Below are positions 19,362-28,558 of a stretch of DNA of 40,094 nt, piece after piece. Within the stretch, counting starts at the first letter, position 1. Every line of letters begins with the position of its first letter. The position numbers and the translations under genes are program-made. The notes under the pieces were generated by a model. That model made no database searches, was not told the DNA's origin, and saw nothing but the letters and a program-made list of their open reading frames with translations. The DNA comes from an uncultured Flavobacteriales bacterium (GTDB taxonomy: Bacteria; Bacteroidota; Bacteroidia; Flavobacteriales_D; Sanyastnellaceae), in contig CAJQLF010000029.1 in assembly GCA_905479115.1 (NCBI GenBank), positions 1-40,094 of the forward strand, in the 5' to 3' direction.

Positions 19362-20534
19362 CTAATTTTCGTAAGCGAAGGTTCCATGCTCACCACTGAC
19401 CGTGACACGACTGCCTGTATGAGCTTCACAGCGACCTATGATTTGAGCACCCACGCCCATGGCATTTGCCTCTTCGATGATGGCCGCTGCCGCAATTTCG
19501 TCCGTGTAAATTTCCATGCGGTGTCCCATATTGAACACTTGATACATTTCCTTCCATTCCGTCCCTGAATTGGACTGGATCATCCGAAACAATGGCGGTG
19601 TTTCAAACAGGTTATCTTTTATGACATGCACATTCTCAACAAAGTGCAACACCTTGGTTTGCGCACCCCCTGAACAATGGACCATGCCCTTAATTCGAGA
19701 GCGCCATTCCGGCAAGATCTTAGCAAGCAAAGGAGCATAGGTACGGGTTGGAGAGAGCACCAATTTTCCGGCGTCCAACGGAACACCATCCACTGAATCC
19801 GTCAACTGCTGAGCACCTGTGTACACCCACTGGGCATCCGTACCGGGGTCAAAACTTTCCGGGTATCGGTGCATGAGCTCTTTGACAAATACGTCGTGCC
19901 GTGCTGAAGTCAATCCATTGGATCCCATCCCCCCATTGTAGGACGATTCCCATTGAGCTTGGCCATCACTCGCCAAACCGACAATTACCTGCCCCGGGGC
20001 AATCTTGGCATTGTCAATCACCTCATCTCTTCGCATGCGTGCAATCACCGTGGAATCCACAATGATCGTGCGAACGAGGTCCCCTACATCTGCCGTTTCT
20101 CCTCCCGTGCTTTGAATGTCAATGCCGAACCCGCGCAGCTCCTCTAAAAGCGATTCTGTTCCTTGGATGATCGCTTTAATTACCTCACCCGGAATGAGGT
20201 GTTTATTCCGTCCAATTGTGCTCGAAAGCAAAATGGGTCCAGTGGCACCCACACAAAGCAGGTCATCGAGATTCATCACCAACGCATCCTGGGCGATTCC
20301 TTTCCAGACCGACATATCCCCAGTCTCCTTCCAATACATATAAGCAAGCGAGGACTTTGTGCCAGCGCCGTCTGCATGCATGACCACACAGTGCTCTTCA
20401 CTTCCCGTTAAATAATCCGGAACAATTTTGCAAAATGAGCGCGGAAACAGTCCTTTATCGACACCTTCTATCGCCGCATGTACCTCTTCTTTTCCCGCAG
20501 AAACCCCGCGTTGGGCATACCTCGATTCGTCCAC
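19362..20534 (-). CDS. purM: Phosphoribosylformylglycinamidine cyclo-ligase (AIR synthetase)
   Basis: This 390-residue ATP-dependent purine biosynthesis enzyme converts FGAM to AIR. Conserved segments are HADGAGTKSSLAY, DLLCVGATGPILLSS, the STGGETADVGDLVRTI loop and GMVHCSGGAQTKVLHF. It belongs to the longer Bacteroidota form, about 45 residues longer than the E. coli enzyme. The start is GTG at 20532-20534, directly abutting the stop codon of the upstream OmpA gene (TAAGTG). The sequence right after it (DESRYAQRGVSAGKEEVH) is conserved in the family, so this start is favoured. Confidence 0.95.
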   Translation of the reverse strand: MDESRYAQRGVSAGKEEVHAAIEGVDKGLFPRSFCKIVPDYLTGSEEHCVVMHADGAGTKSSLAYMYWKETGDMSVWKGIAQDALVMNLDDLLCVGATGPILLSSTIGRNKHLIPGEVIKAIIQGTESLLEELRGFGIDIQSTGGETADVGDLVRTIIVDSTVIARMRRDEVIDNAKIAPGQVIVGLASDGQAQWESSYNGGMGSNGLTSARHDVFVKELMHRYPESFDPGTDAQWVYTGAQQLTDSVDGVPLDAGKLVLSPTRTYAPLLAKILPEWRSRIKGMVHCSGGAQTKVLHFVENVHVIKDNLFETPPLFRMIQSNSGTEWKEMYQVFNMGHRMEIYTDEIAAAAIIEEANAMGVGAQIIGRCEAHTGSRVTVSGEHGTFAYEN

Positions 20535-22535
20535 TTAGTTCCCTGGTTGATAGTCGAAGCGCAAAATTCGGAACACCGTTCGGCGATTCGCCTGATGGCC
20601 TCTTTCCTTCTCATCTTCAGACGACATTTTAGCGATGTCCGCATCAGAAATGAGCAAGCGCTCTTTGCCGAGACCCACGGCCTCTAAGCGACCTGGTTCA
20701 ACCCCGCGACCGATCAAGTAATCGACGCAGGTCTGTGCTCGTCTTTGAGAAAGCTCTTTGTTGTAAGAGGCATTTCCACGGCTATCCGTATGAGCCTCCA
20801 ATTGAATCACAAACGTCTCATTGCGCTCCATGATGCCAAGCAGGTAGTTCAGCGAATCCGCGCTGTTGACCTCAGCATTGATGAGCAGTTCAGCCTCATT
20901 GAATGGATAAAAAACCAGTGGCATATCGTATTCTACATCCAAAACAACTTCCTTCATAGGAAATTCACGGGTCATGGTCGTGCTGTTGCTCAGCCCTACA
21001 GTGGTAAATCGATCACCCGTGACGATATAGCCCTCATAATTTACTTCCACATCGTACGAGGTGTTGCCTTTGATCTCCTTGTCACACAAAGCGAAGGTTC
21101 CATCGGTATCTGCTGTTAAAGTGAATGAATCGCCGTTCGATCCGTTGACCACTACCGTCGCGCTCAGCGGATTGCCCGTATACGAGTCGAAGACATCCCC
21201 TTGGTAACAGAATTCCATTTCCGGCAAGCGGAAAGAATACAAATCATCCTTGCCCTTTCCACCGGTTCTGCCTGAGGTGAAGATTCCACTGTCTTCGTTA
21301 TCTCGAAAAACCAGGCTAAAGTCATCGTTGCTGCTGTTAATCGGATACGGCATAGGTTCAGCTGTTTGGAACTGCATTACGCCTTCATCGGGCATCGCTC
21401 GAACAATATCCAACCCACCCATTTTCCCTAATGTCGTGGATGAATAATACAAAGCTCCATCATACCGCATGGCAGGGAACATTTCGTCGCCTGCTGAATT
21501 GACATTGGGGCCCATGTTGACTGGCTCACCGAAGGTGTCCTCCTTGTCGTCATATGCAACATACCACAGGTCTTTTCCACCAAATCCACCAGGCATGTCC
21601 GAAACAAACATCAGGTAGCTGTTGTCGACGGTAAAACAGGGATGACCCACCTGCGAACTGTCATTCTCATCGCGATTGATCAGCTCAACGACCTCAGATG
21701 GACCGTATTTATTTCCCATCAAACTCGAACGATAGATATCACATGCATAGGAGTTATCCTCATCTGAAACGCAACGCGTGAAGTAAAGCTGTCGGTATTT
21801 CTTATCAAATGTCACGGTCCCTTCATTGTAATCCGTGTTGATCGTAGAGTTCAACGGCTCAGGCGTGCTCCAATTCCCCTTCTTGTCCTGCGCAGCAGAA
21901 AACAAGTCCATGTAGCGCTCTCCTGTAATGGGGTCCTCCCCTGAGCCTGTTGCAGATTCTCGCGACGAAGAAAAAACGATTTCATCTGATTTTTTCGAAG
22001 CGAAACCCACCCCATAATCGAAACTCGAAGAGTTCAAACGAAGCAGGTTGTCCACAATGTATCGACTAGACGGCTCCATTAGCTCCAAGGCGTCTTCATC
22101 CGCTTGGGCAATCAAGGCATCAGCGAGCGAGGGGTCACCTCCATTTTCTTTATAGGCGATGTACCATTCGATGGCCTCGTCGAACTCCTGTTGCATGCTC
22201 ATGGCTTGCCCATAATGCAAGTAAACCTCAGGATTTTCAGAACCAAACCGAAGTCCAATAGCCTTCTCGTACCATTCCTCCGCTCCTTGAGGTTCCATCA
22301 ATTTCAAAAAACTCTCCCCCGCCATGAAGGCGATGCGGCCCTTTTCATCGATATCCTTGACCTTGGCATAGACCTTAATGTACTCTTGAAGAGAGGTGCT
22401 ATAGGCTCCACGGGCGTAGGCTATATCAGCTTCGGCAGATAAATCGCCTTGCGCGGATATGAATCCCGTCATGAAGATTATGAATAAACCGACCAGTGCG
22501 GTCCGTGTCCAACAAGCTTGCAGGTAGTTGTGCAT
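20535..22535 (-). CDS. PorE-like OmpA family protein (TPR, PD40 propeller, carboxypeptidase-regulatory, OmpA)
   Basis: The product is 666 residues from the ATG at 22533-22535; a TTG at 22583 is less likely. The order of domains is a signal peptide ending FISAQG, TPR-like helices (about 30-150), a PD40/beta-propeller region (about 165-430, repeats such as LYFTRCVSDED and HPCFTVDNSYLMFVSD), a carboxypeptidase-regulatory-like domain (about 440-530), and a C-terminal OmpA peptidoglycan-binding domain (AHTDSRGNASYNKELSQRRA). This is the layout of PorE of the type IX secretion system, though many paralogues share it. It lacks the lipobox cysteine of PorE. A weak TACATTCG box at 22561-22568 may be its -7 element. 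Confidence 0.82.
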   Translation of the reverse strand: MHNYLQACWTRTALVGLFIIFMTGFISAQGDLSAEADIAYARGAYSTSLQEYIKVYAKVKDIDEKGRIAFMAGESFLKLMEPQGAEEWYEKAIGLRFGSENPEVYLHYGQAMSMQQEFDEAIEWYIAYKENGGDPSLADALIAQADEDALELMEPSSRYIVDNLLRLNSSSFDYGVGFASKKSDEIVFSSSRESATGSGEDPITGERYMDLFSAAQDKKGNWSTPEPLNSTINTDYNEGTVTFDKKYRQLYFTRCVSDEDNSYACDIYRSSLMGNKYGPSEVVELINRDENDSSQVGHPCFTVDNSYLMFVSDMPGGFGGKDLWYVAYDDKEDTFGEPVNMGPNVNSAGDEMFPAMRYDGALYYSSTTLGKMGGLDIVRAMPDEGVMQFQTAEPMPYPINSSNDDFSLVFRDNEDSGIFTSGRTGGKGKDDLYSFRLPEMEFCYQGDVFDSYTGNPLSATVVVNGSNGDSFTLTADTDGTFALCDKEIKGNTSYDVEVNYEGYIVTGDRFTTVGLSNSTTMTREFPMKEVVLDVEYDMPLVFYPFNEAELLINAEVNSADSLNYLLGIMERNETFVIQLEAHTDSRGNASYNKELSQRRAQTCVDYLIGRGVEPGRLEAVGLGKERLLISDADIAKMSSEDEKERGHQANRRTVFRILRFDYQPGN

Positions 22536-22617
22536 TTCGTAACGCTTAAAAATCAATTCCCGAATGTAAGGCAAAGACGTCAATCAGAAGCAACCTCCAA
22601 GACAAAAGGTCAAACGA

Positions 22618-22648
22618 AAAAATGACCGAGAGATCCCCGGCCATTTTT
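22618..22648 (-). terminator. Intrinsic terminator after glnN
   Basis: An 11-base stem with one G-U pair (22638-22648 with 22618-22628) encloses a 9-base loop on the minus strand. It ends in a run of six T. It lies 25 bases after the glnN stop codon and before the OmpA gene, so glnN is a single-gene transcript. Confidence 0.85.
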
Positions 22649-22673
22649 ATTTTTATCTTTTATTGGTTCGCGC

Positions 22674-24860
22674 TTATCGCGTGAAAAGCAATTCCGAGAA
22701 TTTTGGAAGAGGCCAATCCGCATCGTCAACGAGCATCTCCAATGCTCCGCACACACCTGCTAAATGCTCCATACTGGGCACCACCTTCTCGGCAAACATA
22801 CGTGCGTTCACCATCTGTGTCTTGCCAGATTCCGCCTCATCGTGCAAGGACTCTAACTGGTCGCAAGCACCGTGCAAATCTTGAATAAGCTGTCCCGCTT
22901 TTTTGATCAACTCCACTTGTGCCTCGGAGTATTTACCGGCATCTTTCCCAAGCACATCATTGAGCTGACTCACATTGGCCAGCAGCCCACTTTGGAACCG
23001 AACCGCTGCAGGCAAAATCATGTTGCGGCTCATATTCATTAAGACACGGCATTCAATTTGGCGCTTCAAGATGTAATTCTCAAGCTCCACCTCGACGCGG
23101 GCTGCGACCTCCTCTTTTCGCAAGACTCCCTGAGCTTCAAACAACTCCACTACCTCTTTTCGGTTGAACACTTCGAGTGCCTCTGGCGTATTCTTCAAAT
23201 TGGATAAGCCGCGCTTTTTCGCCTCTTTCACCCATTCATCCGAATAACCATTGCCTTCAAATCGAATGGCTTTGCTTTGAGAAATAAGCTTTTGCAATTC
23301 CTTGAGAATCGCATCGTCTTTCTTATCGCCGCTTTCTATGCGAGCGTCGACGGCCACTTTAAAATCAGTCAGTTGCTCAGCCACAATCGTATTCAATACG
23401 GTCATGGGCACCGCGCAGTTGGCCGTACTGCCCACTGCCCTTAGCTCAAATTTATTGCCCGTAAAGGCAAACGGTGAAGTTCGATTTCGATCGGTATTAT
23501 CCAGCAAAACCTCAGGGATTCTGCCAATTTCCAGCTTCAATGCGGTCTTGTCTTCCGGTGTCAACTTGCCCGCTTTGATGCTCTTTTCCAGCGCGTCGAG
23601 CAACTCCGACAATTGCGAACCAATGAAAGCACTGATGATCGCAGGGGGCGCCTCATTGGCCCCCAAGCGGTGGTCGTTCCCAACTGACGCGATGCAAGCT
23701 CGAACAATATCAGCATGCTTTTCCAAGGCAGCGAGGGTGTTCACAAAAAAGGTCAGGAACCGCAAGTTCGTTTTGGGGTTGTTGCCCGGCTTCAAAAGAT
23801 TCACCCCGGTGTTGGTTCCGAGTGACCAGTTGTTGTGCTTACCCGAGCCGTTGAGTCCAGGATAGGGCTTCTCATGCAGCAACACCCTGAAGTTGTGTTT
23901 GCGTGCGACTTGCTCGAGAACCTCCATCAACATCAAGTTGTGGTCATTGGCCAGATTTGCTTCCTCAAATACCGGAGCGCACTCAAACTGGTTCGGCGCG
24001 ACTTCGTTGTGACGGGTCGTAACAGGGATGCCCAGCTTGTGGCATTCAAGCTCGAACTCTTTCATAAATGCAGTTGCTCGTGCAGGGATGCTTCCAAAGT
24101 AGTGGTCATCTAGCTGCTGTCCCTTTGCAGGGGTCGCCCCAAAAATGGCGCGACCTGTCATTTGTAAATCAGGACGAGCCGCATGAAGCGCCTTGTCCAC
24201 AAGGAAATACTCTTGTTCCCATCCCAACGTTGCCACCACCTTGGTAACGTTCTTATCGAAATATTGGCATACCGATGTGGCGGCATCGTCGACCCGTGCA
24301 AGCGCCTTGAGAAGAGGCGTTTTGTTGTCCAATGCGAAACCTGTGTAACTAATAAATATCGTCGGAATGCACAAGGTTTCTCCCCAAACAAATGCCGGAG
24401 AGGTCGGGTCCCAAAGCGTGTAGCCTCTCGCCTCAAACGTGTTGCGAATGCCTCCATTTGGGAACGAGCTCGCGTCGGGCTCTTGCTGAACGAGCAGGGA
24501 ACCGTCAAACTTCTCAATCACCTGACCATTGGCTACCGGTGTGATAAAACTGTCGTGCTTTTCGGCTGTCGCTCCAGTCAACGGCTGAAACCAGTGGGTA
24601 TAGTGTGTCGCACCGCGAGAAATCGCCCATTCCTTCATCGCCGAGGCTACCTGGTCTGCAATCGCTCGGCTGATGGACGTGTGATTTTCCATGGCGTCGA
24701 CGATGCCATCGCATGCTTCGTCCGTTAAGTACTCACGCATCCTGCTCAAGTTGAACACGTTCTCCCCGTAGTAGTTGGAAATCTTATTGTCCGGACGCTC
24801 GACAATGCGCGGAGTTCTCTCCAAAACATCTTGCAAAGCTTGCTTTCGTGAAATGCTCAT
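22674..24860 (-). CDS. glnN: Type III glutamine synthetase (GlnN)
   Basis: This 728-residue enzyme condenses glutamate and ammonia to glutamine with ATP. The great length and the sequence blocks WDPTSPAFVWGETLCIPTIF, GWEQEYFLVDK, RHNEVAPNQFECAPVFEEAN and HEKPYPGLNGSGKHNNWS identify the GSIII class typical of Bacteroidota and cyanobacteria. This class forms large double-ring oligomers and is not adenylylated as GSI is. The start is ATG at 24858-24860 (MSISRKQALQDVLERT); a TTG at 24887 lies within the promoter. It has its own promoter and terminator. Confidence 0.97.
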   Translation of the reverse strand: MSISRKQALQDVLERTPRIVERPDNKISNYYGENVFNLSRMREYLTDEACDGIVDAMENHTSISRAIADQVASAMKEWAISRGATHYTHWFQPLTGATAEKHDSFITPVANGQVIEKFDGSLLVQQEPDASSFPNGGIRNTFEARGYTLWDPTSPAFVWGETLCIPTIFISYTGFALDNKTPLLKALARVDDAATSVCQYFDKNVTKVVATLGWEQEYFLVDKALHAARPDLQMTGRAIFGATPAKGQQLDDHYFGSIPARATAFMKEFELECHKLGIPVTTRHNEVAPNQFECAPVFEEANLANDHNLMLMEVLEQVARKHNFRVLLHEKPYPGLNGSGKHNNWSLGTNTGVNLLKPGNNPKTNLRFLTFFVNTLAALEKHADIVRACIASVGNDHRLGANEAPPAIISAFIGSQLSELLDALEKSIKAGKLTPEDKTALKLEIGRIPEVLLDNTDRNRTSPFAFTGNKFELRAVGSTANCAVPMTVLNTIVAEQLTDFKVAVDARIESGDKKDDAILKELQKLISQSKAIRFEGNGYSDEWVKEAKKRGLSNLKNTPEALEVFNRKEVVELFEAQGVLRKEEVAARVEVELENYILKRQIECRVLMNMSRNMILPAAVRFQSGLLANVSQLNDVLGKDAGKYSEAQVELIKKAGQLIQDLHGACDQLESLHDEAESGKTQMVNARMFAEKVVPSMEHLAGVCGALEMLVDDADWPLPKFSELLFTR

Positions 24861-24884
24861 GTAGCTGGTTTTTTTAAGGATTCG

Positions 24885-24914
24885 CAAATGTACCCCCCAA
24901 TTTTAAGAGTACAA
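24885..24914 (-). promoter_or_regulatory. Promoter of glnN
   Basis: On the minus strand, TTG (24914-24912) is followed by a 19-base spacer and TACATTTG (24892-24885). The spacer contains a run of six G immediately before the -7 element. The leader to the ATG would be about 20 bases. Confidence 0.83.
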
Positions 24915-24943
24915 TCAAGCAAAAAATTAAAAATTACCAACAG

Positions 24944-24964
24944 ACCCCCTATAATTTTGGGGGT
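24944..24964 (-). terminator. Short C5/G5 hairpin between the PNGase F-like gene and glnN
   Basis: A six-pair stem (ACCCCC with GGGGGT) encloses a nine-base AT-rich loop, 12 bases after the stop codon of the large upstream gene. A U-rich stretch follows only after a gap of about ten bases, so it would be a weak terminator. The same G-run plus TA pattern recurs in the glnN promoter spacer, so the C-run could alternatively pair with it. Confidence 0.5.
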
Positions 24965-24976
24965 AAACTCAGGGAT

Positions 24977-27900
24977 TTACTGAATCTGAACCCACTTCGA
25001 TAGCTTTTGACCGAATTCACCAATCGCCAAGACAGCGTACGCCCCCGGGCGCAACCCTTGAAGGTCCCACGTGATCAATCCTTGGTTTGGAGCCGTCCAT
25101 TGTCCGGTCTTCACTTCCCTCCCCATCGCGTCATAGCACGTCCAATCTAAGCGACTTCCTGCCGCGAAGCCGGTGAGCTTGACTTGAAACTCCCCATTGG
25201 AAGGATTCGGAAAAACCGAAAATGCCTGCTCCACCGCAGGCAGCTCCTCTTCCACTGACACCAAGTTGGTCTGGAAGAAAAATGCTTGGGAAATGAACTT
25301 GCCAAAATCTGGTTCAAAATTGATGAAATTTCCACCTGCGACTTTTTTCAAGCGCGTGTAGCCACTCCCGTCCGAATTGGCCCAAAATCCCTGACCATCG
25401 TCTCCCACATCATTGATTGTGAATCGGTAGCAGCCCTGATTCAAAGACAGCGTATCGCGGAACGTCAAATTCGCTCCGGAATATCCTCGCTCCCACACCA
25501 CATTCCCATCGCCGTCCAACAATTCAACCGACGTCTCCCATGGAGCTGAATTCGTTTTAGTCCACACAATCAGCCGGTTGTCGTCCAAATCAGGATAGGA
25601 CCACGTTGGCACGCGATGGAAGCGAGAGGACGATGCGTTGTTGCTCGGCTCTTCGTCCACCATGCCATTGGGCTGATTTACCGTGACCGAAAACGTCACC
25701 CACTCTTCATCATCTCCCTCCCAAAGCGCCGCATCCTGGTAAGGTAAATCGACCTCTTCCGATTCGAGGAACGCCAATTCTCCTGACCACTCATAGGTTG
25801 CCTCAGAGCCTCCCGTTACACTGTACGTGAACAAGCAGTTGGTCAAGGTTTCTGAACCGTTGTTTCGGATTCGCACTTTCGGGGATTCGCAGATCGGATT
25901 CCAGCGCGACTCCAATTTGTCGGCAGAAGGGGCCAAGATTTGAGACACCTCGACATCGTAACTCATGTTGGGCGAACCGTAGGCGACCACCTGTCCTTCA
26001 AACCGATAATTACCATCGGGATCATAGGTGATGTCATAATCAACCGCAAAGGACTCCTGGCCTTCGACCCATGGAGTCAATTCAAAGTCCTTGGTATCCA
26101 CCACCGCACCGGGACACCAACCCGCGCGGTCGTAGATCCAGGTTCCTCCTTGAGGGTACAAGGCATTGTCTGCACATTCCCGCATGATTTCCCAACTCCA
26201 CTGTGTTTCACCGTTGACTTTGACCGAATGGGTATTGAAACAGAATTCGCCGCAATTGTTTCCGGACCCGAATCCATGTCCACTAGCCCGTGTTTTGAGG
26301 CGAAACATTTCTTCTCCCTCTTCGGGCGTAAATACATGGTCGGTAACATTCCCGTCGAAATTAGCCAAGCTATACTGGCCCTTCCAAAATGCATCCATCC
26401 GCTTCACATCTCGAGGAGGTGTGCCTTCAATAAAAGCAAACCGCATGTCCAAGAGCTCTTGCCAGTTTCCCGCTTGGAGCTCAACACTATCGCGCAAAAG
26501 ATGGGCATAATCTGACACATCAAAAATCCATGTCCAGCCGTCATCTCCCAGGGTCAAGCCAATTCCGTAGGGTGTAATGTAACGCGCCAATTCATAGCGG
26601 TCCACAACTTCAAATGCCGGCGAGAAATACGATAGGGTATCGTTCGAAAACACTTGAGATTCGCCGGAAATGGGGTATGTGGCCAAAATTTCACCTCCAG
26701 AAGTCCGGGTCTCCCTCATCGTTTCTGCAGGCCATCCGTACGACAGCGATTCCCATTCTACTCCATTTCCTGCTACCGCCCATTCCACCACACTCAAAGC
26801 AGGAATAGGGGCTGTATGATCCACCACCACATCAACAGCTGCACCAGCCGAACCTGTCAACCAACTGAAGACCGGGCGTGAATCACCTGGCATTTCGCCT
26901 GGCTGCCAAAACGCTGTCGCAGCTGTGTGTTGATAGGCTCCCGCATTCCCGTGCGAATAAACCCCCATCGCATCACCAATGGCGCCAATAGCCTCGTTGT
27001 AGTCCATGGAAAGATCGACCATGAGCTCAGCGAAGCTGGGATGCTCAGCGGTGACCGGTTCATTGAAGTGTTCTCCAATCGTTTCAGGCGACAAAGCCGT
27101 CGACCACATCCGAAATTCATCTACATCTCCGCGATAATCATTTCCACCATTGCCGTTGCAACCAATGTGAAATCGAACCATCTCACCGAAAGCATTGTCT
27201 TTATCCACGCCGCTGTGCCACAACGATCCATTCAAGTATATAGACATGATACCTGCAGAGGCATCCTTCGTAAACGCCCAGTGATTCCATTTGCCCTCAA
27301 ACTGGTCAGCACTAGCCGCTTGATCAATGCGGTCGTACCCTCCATCGAATCCAGCATCCCAGTACACCCGGCTGTTGGACCAGGGCAAATGGATGTTGAT
27401 CTCCCGCTGGTTGCTGGCATTTACACCTTCACAGATGCTGTTGTTTTCCGGCTGAAATTCAGCTGTGCCGCGCTGCCAAAACTCCACTGTCACTGCATCC
27501 TGAATGGAATCAAGCCACTCCGCAGCGACTTCCATGCGATCGTTGCCATCAAAACGAACAAATTCACCTGCTGTTCCCGCCTGCCATGTTTTTTGAGGGG
27601 CCTGCTCCACAGGAAGCAAAGCAGACCAATCACCCGCTCCATCCAACTCGAACCGCGCCTCAACCACCAAATGACTCGTGCCATCCCAAGCGAGCGGTTC
27701 GTTCAGGACAAACTGACCCGGAATCGCGTCGTCAGAGACATGGCATACCGCAGCAGGAATGCCTTCCAAAAATGCATTGAGCGTATCAACCTCGGTCCAA
27801 TGAAACGCCCATTGTACCGCGTCGCGAGAAGCGCTCAAACCTGCTAATTCCGGCCAATTCAACCCGGAAACCTCCGCACCTGCCCAGCCCATGGCTTGCA

Positions 27901-28477
27901 GCTCATCCGCACTCCACAGCCATTGCATCCGACCACGCTGCGCTCCATTCTCTCCCAACCAATGAAGTTCTGCACTGGGCAAGGTATCGGTGGCTTCGGC
28001 AACCAGCAATGGCATGGCATTGTCCAGTGTGAATGAAGGATAGTTCCAACGCACCGTATCCACAGGCAAGGAAGTTGGATTCATCACCAAGGTGTCTTCG
28101 AGAAAATTTGCGTCATCGATTAGCCAATGCGGATGCGTCAATAAATTGCTGTCCAACAATCCAGTGTGGTCAAATAAGTAAGTGTACGTGAGATAGTCCC
28201 ACTCCCCGCAGGCATATCCCAACCCTCCTGCCGTGCCATCCTCAAAGCATTTAAGCGTGTAGTACATTAACACCTTCTGGTAGGTGCTGTCGTTGTCACT
28301 TGATGGGAAGTCAAACCATCGGCGACCAGGGCTGTCGTAGGCCGTCTGCGGGTTGTTTTGTTCCTCCCATGTAAAAGATTGAACCCAGGTGGTATCTGCT
28401 CCTTGCGCGTGCATTTCTGTCTGCACAATGCAAGTCAAAACGAAAGTAGCAACCAGAGCAAAAGCAAATCGAACCAT
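24977..28477 (-). CDS. Secreted PNGase F-like protein with LamG-type insert and type IX sorting domain
   Basis: This is a 1,166-residue secreted protein. Signal peptide: about 1-25. A PNGase F-like half-site follows: Cys77, Cys90 and Asp94 in CGEWDYL match the CDEWDRY motif that carries catalytic Asp60. A LamG/concanavalin-like domain lies at about 304-472. The PNGase fold resumes at Arg632 (RYITPYGIGL, FDVSDY, IEGTPP), then CGEFCFNTH (Cys742, Glu744, Cys746; matching Glu206) and DRAGWCPG (Cys768-Cys788 pair). The C-terminus (about 1086-1166, SVFPNPSNGEF) is a type IX sorting domain. By family it would remove N-glycans from glycoproteins, but no equivalent of PNGase F Glu118 is obvious, so activity is uncertain. 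It is transcribed on its own or with aspC (81-base gap). Confidence 0.82.
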   Translation of the reverse strand: MVRFAFALVATFVLTCIVQTEMHAQGADTTWVQSFTWEEQNNPQTAYDSPGRRWFDFPSSDNDSTYQKVLMYYTLKCFEDGTAGGLGYACGEWDYLTYTYLFDHTGLLDSNLLTHPHWLIDDANFLEDTLVMNPTSLPVDTVRWNYPSFTLDNAMPLLVAEATDTLPSAELHWLGENGAQRGRMQWLWSADELQAMGWAGAEVSGLNWPELAGLSASRDAVQWAFHWTEVDTLNAFLEGIPAAVCHVSDDAIPGQFVLNEPLAWDGTSHLVVEARFELDGAGDWSALLPVEQAPQKTWQAGTAGEFVRFDGNDRMEVAAEWLDSIQDAVTVEFWQRGTAEFQPENNSICEGVNASNQREINIHLPWSNSRVYWDAGFDGGYDRIDQAASADQFEGKWNHWAFTKDASAGIMSIYLNGSLWHSGVDKDNAFGEMVRFHIGCNGNGGNDYRGDVDEFRMWSTALSPETIGEHFNEPVTAEHPSFAELMVDLSMDYNEAIGAIGDAMGVYSHGNAGAYQHTAATAFWQPGEMPGDSRPVFSWLTGSAGAAVDVVVDHTAPIPALSVVEWAVAGNGVEWESLSYGWPAETMRETRTSGGEILATYPISGESQVFSNDTLSYFSPAFEVVDRYELARYITPYGIGLTLGDDGWTWIFDVSDYAHLLRDSVELQAGNWQELLDMRFAFIEGTPPRDVKRMDAFWKGQYSLANFDGNVTDHVFTPEEGEEMFRLKTRASGHGFGSGNNCGEFCFNTHSVKVNGETQWSWEIMRECADNALYPQGGTWIYDRAGWCPGAVVDTKDFELTPWVEGQESFAVDYDITYDPDGNYRFEGQVVAYGSPNMSYDVEVSQILAPSADKLESRWNPICESPKVRIRNNGSETLTNCLFTYSVTGGSEATYEWSGELAFLESEEVDLPYQDAALWEGDDEEWVTFSVTVNQPNGMVDEEPSNNASSSRFHRVPTWSYPDLDDNRLIVWTKTNSAPWETSVELLDGDGNVVWERGYSGANLTFRDTLSLNQGCYRFTINDVGDDGQGFWANSDGSGYTRLKKVAGGNFINFEPDFGKFISQAFFFQTNLVSVEEELPAVEQAFSVFPNPSNGEFQVKLTGFAAGSRLDWTCYDAMGREVKTGQWTAPNQGLITWDLQGLRPGAYAVLAIGEFGQKLSKWVQIQ

Positions 28478-28558
28478 GTTGAAATGGGGGATTAATGAGT
28501 TGGAAAGTTACAAATTGGTTGGCAGTGGCCGCAGCTTAAGCCATCTAAATACCCCTCC

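Noticed and set aside
26927-27847. A 306-codon plus-strand open frame opposite the PNGase F-like gene
   Set aside because: The minus-strand frame has a signal peptide, domain matches and a sorting domain. The plus frame has no recognisable features or promoter.
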